A DNA stretch of 64,000 nucleotides from Bacteroidia bacterium. Lineage in GTDB: Bacteria; Bacteroidota; Bacteroidia; Bacteroidales; Prolixibacteraceae. Shown here piece by piece: positions 61,653 to 64,000 of the stretch. A program made the position numbers and the translations under genes. Each line of letters begins with the position of its first letter. Within the stretch, counting starts at the first letter, position 1. The stretch covers positions 62,001-126,000 of the forward strand of contig JAPLDT010000009.1 in NCBI GenBank assembly GCA_026391315.1, read 5' to 3'. The notes beneath the pieces were generated by a model that worked only from the letters and a program-made list of their open reading frames with translations, did no database searches and was not told the DNA's origin.

Positions 61653-62882
61653 CTAATGTTCCTCTTCCACCCAGGCAGGCGAATCCCTCAGCACAGGCAT
61701 ACGGTTGATGATCCACCTGAAAATCAAAATCTCCGTGAAAATTACTGTTAAAGTGACGACAATTTCCATCCACGATGGATAGTAGTGAACGGGCGCATCC
61801 CATTTGAAACCTATCACTGAAATGTTGAGCCTGTTCAATATGATTCCCAGCATGGTCATGATGGCTGCCAGTCTTATCAGGAAAATATTCCGGGTACGGT
61901 AGCTGTACAGGTAAAGAAGCATTGGAACCAAAACAAATCCTATCATTTCGAAAAGGAACCAATAACCCATTGGCGTATTGATGAGATCCCAATTCTTGCT
62001 GTGGATAAAAACCAACAGTTGCAAAAAGAAGTAGGCAAACATGGCGCCGGCACAGATCTTGGCCAACCCCTGGAGGATACCACTCTGAGCCTTGTGGTTT
62101 TTCTCGCTGATCTGATTGAAGAATACTTTGTGACTGATAGAACCTTCAAAAATGACCATCGATAGTCCTGCAAAGATACTGGATACCAGAAACATGATAG
62201 GGATGAATTCCGAATACCACAATGGATGGATTTTATCTTTTGCCATCAAAAAGAGGGCCCCAAGACCTGACTGGTGCAAAGTTGACAAGGTGATCCCAAA
62301 AATTACAGCACCCATCGTCAATCCTGAAAGTATTTTTCTGGCTCTCCTTGTTCCCAGCCATTCGGCGATAGCAGGTGAAAACTCGATAAGCTCGGCGATC
62401 ATGTAAAGTAAGAAATGCCACGCCACCAAAAACAAGACCGAACTGGTACCAAAACTGTTGCCAATGATTGGATTGACCACATTCCAGGGTCTTCCAAGAT
62501 CCAGAAGCAATGCACCGGCATAGAACAGATAGGCAAGAAAACCGTTCAAAACTGTGACCCTCACGATGGAGCGGTATTTTTCCATCTTCAGGATATATAC
62601 CATGAAAGTGAGGACATAAGCGCCGCCTGCAAAAGCGACGCCTGTGACCACATCGAATCCGATCCACAAACCCCATGGAGTATCTTGTGACAAATTGGTA
62701 ATTGATCCGATTCCATTCATGAACCTTATCACAATCAATACAATGCCAAGCAGAATAATTGGGATGGCAATGATATTGAAAGGAGTTAATATCCGGCCTT
62801 TGGGCTTTAGTTCACTCAATATAAATTTTAAGATGGAACTCCCATCATTGTCTTTAGCTATGGTTTGAGCTTGCTTATTCAT
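61653..62882 (-). CDS. HybB/NrfD-type integral-membrane quinone-linked subunit
   Basis: 409 residues from the ATG at 62882, whose start overlaps the upstream stop by 8 bp; the open frame before it is a shadow of the upstream gene. About ten membrane helices. The segment NGIGSITNLSQDTPWGLWIGFDVVTGVAFAGGAYVLTFMVYI, and LDLGRPWNVVNPI, correspond to the conserved helices of HybB, the b-type or haem-free quinone-reactive partner of HybA and NrfD/PsrC. It passes electrons between quinones and the HybA-like iron-sulfur protein. It is the middle gene of the operon. Confidence 0.9.
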   Translation of the reverse strand: MNKQAQTIAKDNDGSSILKFILSELKPKGRILTPFNIIAIPIILLGIVLIVIRFMNGIGSITNLSQDTPWGLWIGFDVVTGVAFAGGAYVLTFMVYILKMEKYRSIVRVTVLNGFLAYLFYAGALLLDLGRPWNVVNPIIGNSFGTSSVLFLVAWHFLLYMIAELIEFSPAIAEWLGTRRARKILSGLTMGAVIFGITLSTLHQSGLGALFLMAKDKIHPLWYSEFIPIMFLVSSIFAGLSMVIFEGSISHKVFFNQISEKNHKAQSGILQGLAKICAGAMFAYFFLQLLVFIHSKNWDLINTPMGYWFLFEMIGFVLVPMLLYLYSYRTRNIFLIRLAAIMTMLGIILNRLNISVIGFKWDAPVHYYPSWMEIVVTLTVIFTEILIFRWIINRMPVLRDSPAWVEEEH

Positions 62883-63741
62883 TTTCTTCGTCGTTAGAGT
62901 GGTTTCTATTTTTTGTGGCTTCATGGATACCCAGCAGGAGCGGAGGTAACAGTACGAATACGGAAGGAACGGTGTAGAGAAATCCCTTAGACAATTCCGG
63001 ATAAGAGGTGTTTTGCAGTTTGGTATTAAACCCAACTTCATTGAAAGGCGCAGATGAAAGGTAGAGCCATCCGGTTCCTCCTGCAACCTGTTCTCCCCAT
63101 ATTTGATCCACATAATCTTTGGGGTTCTCGAAAATTCTCTTTCTGGCTTCGACTATCAGCTCCCTTCTCGTTCCGAAAGTCAGTGCATCACCCGGACATG
63201 CTTCGGCACATGCCGGTATTTTTCCGACTTTTATCCTGTCGTAACACATATCACACTTCTCAATTTTGGGATTTGCACTGTGGTACTCAAATTTTGGAAC
63301 ATCAAACGGACAGGAGACCATGCAAAACCGGCATCCCATGCATTTGTTGCCTCTCCAGATTACAGGACCTTCTTTGGTTTTGTACATGGCCTGGGTAAGA
63401 CAAGCGGCGGCACAGGCAGGTTCGTTGCAATGCATGCACTGTTTCTTGACAAAGACTTCACCCTTGGAAGTGACGTAGTTGTTGATCACAGAGCGCTGTT
63501 TTTCACTGGTTTTCCGAATCACACCAGCCTTTAGTTCATCTTTGGGTTCGGGGAGTTCATGCGCTTTGGCACAGACCCTTTCACATGCCCGGCATCCCAG
63601 GCAGCGGGTTGAGTCATATAAAACGCCCTGAAATTCTATGGTATTTTCATCCGGTTTCGCAGCTCCAAAACTGTTTCCCACTGCGAGTGTAGCTCCGGCA
63701 ACACAAACTGTCTTAAAGAAATTACGGCGATCGAAATTCAT
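62875..63741 (-). CDS. HybA-like periplasmic 4x[4Fe-4S] ferredoxin subunit
   Basis: 288 residues. The N-terminus carries a twin-arginine signal (MNFDRRNFFKTVCVAGATLAVG). Four cysteine clusters follow: CLGCRACERVC, CMHCNEPACAAAC, CMGCRFCMVSCPFDVP and CDMCYDRIKVGKIPACAEACPGD, the layout of HybA/HmcB-type electron-transfer subunits. A C-terminal hydrophobic segment (about 252-272, GFLYTVPSVFVLLPPLLLGIH) anchors it. It moves electrons between a periplasmic redox enzyme and the HybB-like membrane subunit encoded next. The catalytic subunit would lie beyond the right edge of the window, if present. Confidence 0.93.
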   Translation of the reverse strand: MNFDRRNFFKTVCVAGATLAVGNSFGAAKPDENTIEFQGVLYDSTRCLGCRACERVCAKAHELPEPKDELKAGVIRKTSEKQRSVINNYVTSKGEVFVKKQCMHCNEPACAAACLTQAMYKTKEGPVIWRGNKCMGCRFCMVSCPFDVPKFEYHSANPKIEKCDMCYDRIKVGKIPACAEACPGDALTFGTRRELIVEARKRIFENPKDYVDQIWGEQVAGGTGWLYLSSAPFNEVGFNTKLQNTSYPELSKGFLYTVPSVFVLLPPLLLGIHEATKNRNHSNDEENE

Positions 63742-63785
63742 ATAATCTATTTTAGTCTGTTGTTAGTAAAAGAGTTATATCCTTG

Positions 63786-64000
63786 TTACCTGGAAGAATC
63801 AATGAATTGTGTCTGAAAGTCTTCCCAAACTTTTGGATCCATATCAGCAAGTACATTGTCGGTTAACTCTCCCCCATCCTGAAGCACAACATGTGCGTAA
63901 ACCAGGTTATTGGTCCGGACAGTTGCGGCTATGAAATCCTTGAGTCTGGTAAATTCATCTTTGAGCCACTCGGCATATTTATCTCCCATAAACATGAACT
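63786..64000 (-). CDS. Fragment of a second protein with the GcvH-partner C-terminal module (cut by edge)
   Basis: Open from the right edge to a stop at 63786; an ATG at 63995 is inside the frame, but no stop lies upstream of it, so the real start is probably beyond the window. Visible: EFTRLKDFIAATVRTNNL, VVLQDGGELTDNVLADMDPKVWEDFQTQF. It matches the C-terminal ~60 residues of the GcvH-like gene at 60823 (KDFLATSV, IILQDGGELIDQPL, EEVWQDFQHSF). It is probably another GcvH-like or related protein. It lies 44 bp before the HybA-like gene, in the same operon. Confidence 0.7.
   Translation of the reverse strand, partial: FMFMGDKYAEWLKDEFTRLKDFIAATVRTNNLVYAHVVLQDGGELTDNVLADMDPKVWEDFQTQFIDSSR

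Noticed and set aside
62883..63113. N-terminal extension of the HybB-like frame
   Set aside because: This part lies within the HybA-like gene in another frame; the ATG at 62882 gives an 8-bp stop/start overlap and the correct family length.

Overview
The window reads as a chromosomal segment of a Bacteroidota bacterium, probably an anaerobic or facultative polysaccharide degrader of the Bacteroidales/Marinilabiliales type. The basis is a SusC/SusD pair with an adjacent FecR anti-sigma and ECF sigma factor, many secreted glycan-active enzymes, an outer-membrane OmpA/TPR/PD40 lipoprotein of the PorE kind, A-rich translation starts, promoters of the Bacteroidota form TTTG-N19-TAnnTTTG, and a purM-prfA-pyrF order that I recall from this phylum. 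Genus cannot be fixed from the sequence alone.

Layout. 1-1330: two secreted carbohydrate-active proteins (the first cut by the window edge). 1.5-4.9 kb: a Nudix/membrane fusion, an FKBP lipoprotein, a DHH phosphoesterase and ndk. 4.9-5.9 kb: a repeated palindromic cassette, a conserved leader and tpx. 6.0-13.8 kb, minus strand: a compact double-glycine peptide biosynthesis and export locus (two glycosyltransferases, LanC-like protein, CPBP protease, 137-aa precursor, HlyD-type adaptor, ABC exporter and a C39 peptidase that is separated from the exporter by a one-base frame change). 14.3-31.3 kb: glycan and peptide degradation (lactonase, GH78, an HExxH lipoprotein peptidase, GH20, DUF5916 barrel) mixed with thioredoxin, CorA, a Gfo/Idh/MocA oxidoreductase, TatD and an acyltransferase. 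31.4-41.6 kb: ArfB, then SusD-SusC-FecR-sigma, a second oxidoreductase and an esterase. 42.2-48.1 kb: pyrF-prfA-purM, the OmpA/TPR lipoprotein and a cyclophilin. 48.1-51.9 kb: an AT-rich accessory patch of three orphan genes set among repeats and CTAAC/GTTAG-bounded inverted repeats. 52.1-57.3 kb: prfC, a CE12 esterase fused to an alpha/alpha-toroid glycosidase-like domain, and an archaemetzincin. 57.5-64 kb, minus strand: a sigma-54 response regulator and a haem-motif histidine kinase next to a HybA/HybB-like electron-transfer module flanked by GcvH-like proteins.

The most unusual system is the 6.0-13.8 kb peptide locus. The precursor has a leader ending in GG, a core of about 107 residues with a single cysteine, and a Gly-rich hydrophobic stretch. 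The LanC-like protein lacks the zinc ligands of lanthionine cyclases and no dehydratase is present, so glycosylation or an unmodified bacteriocin-like product fits better than a lanthipeptide. Also notable are an 88-nt leader shared by tpx and a peptidase gene at identical spacing, a 64-bp perfect palindrome between two convergent genes, several families of nested intergenic palindromes, and a shared C-terminal module on two proteins that bracket the HybAB genes.

No rRNA, tRNA, CRISPR array, insertion-sequence transposase or integrase was found.
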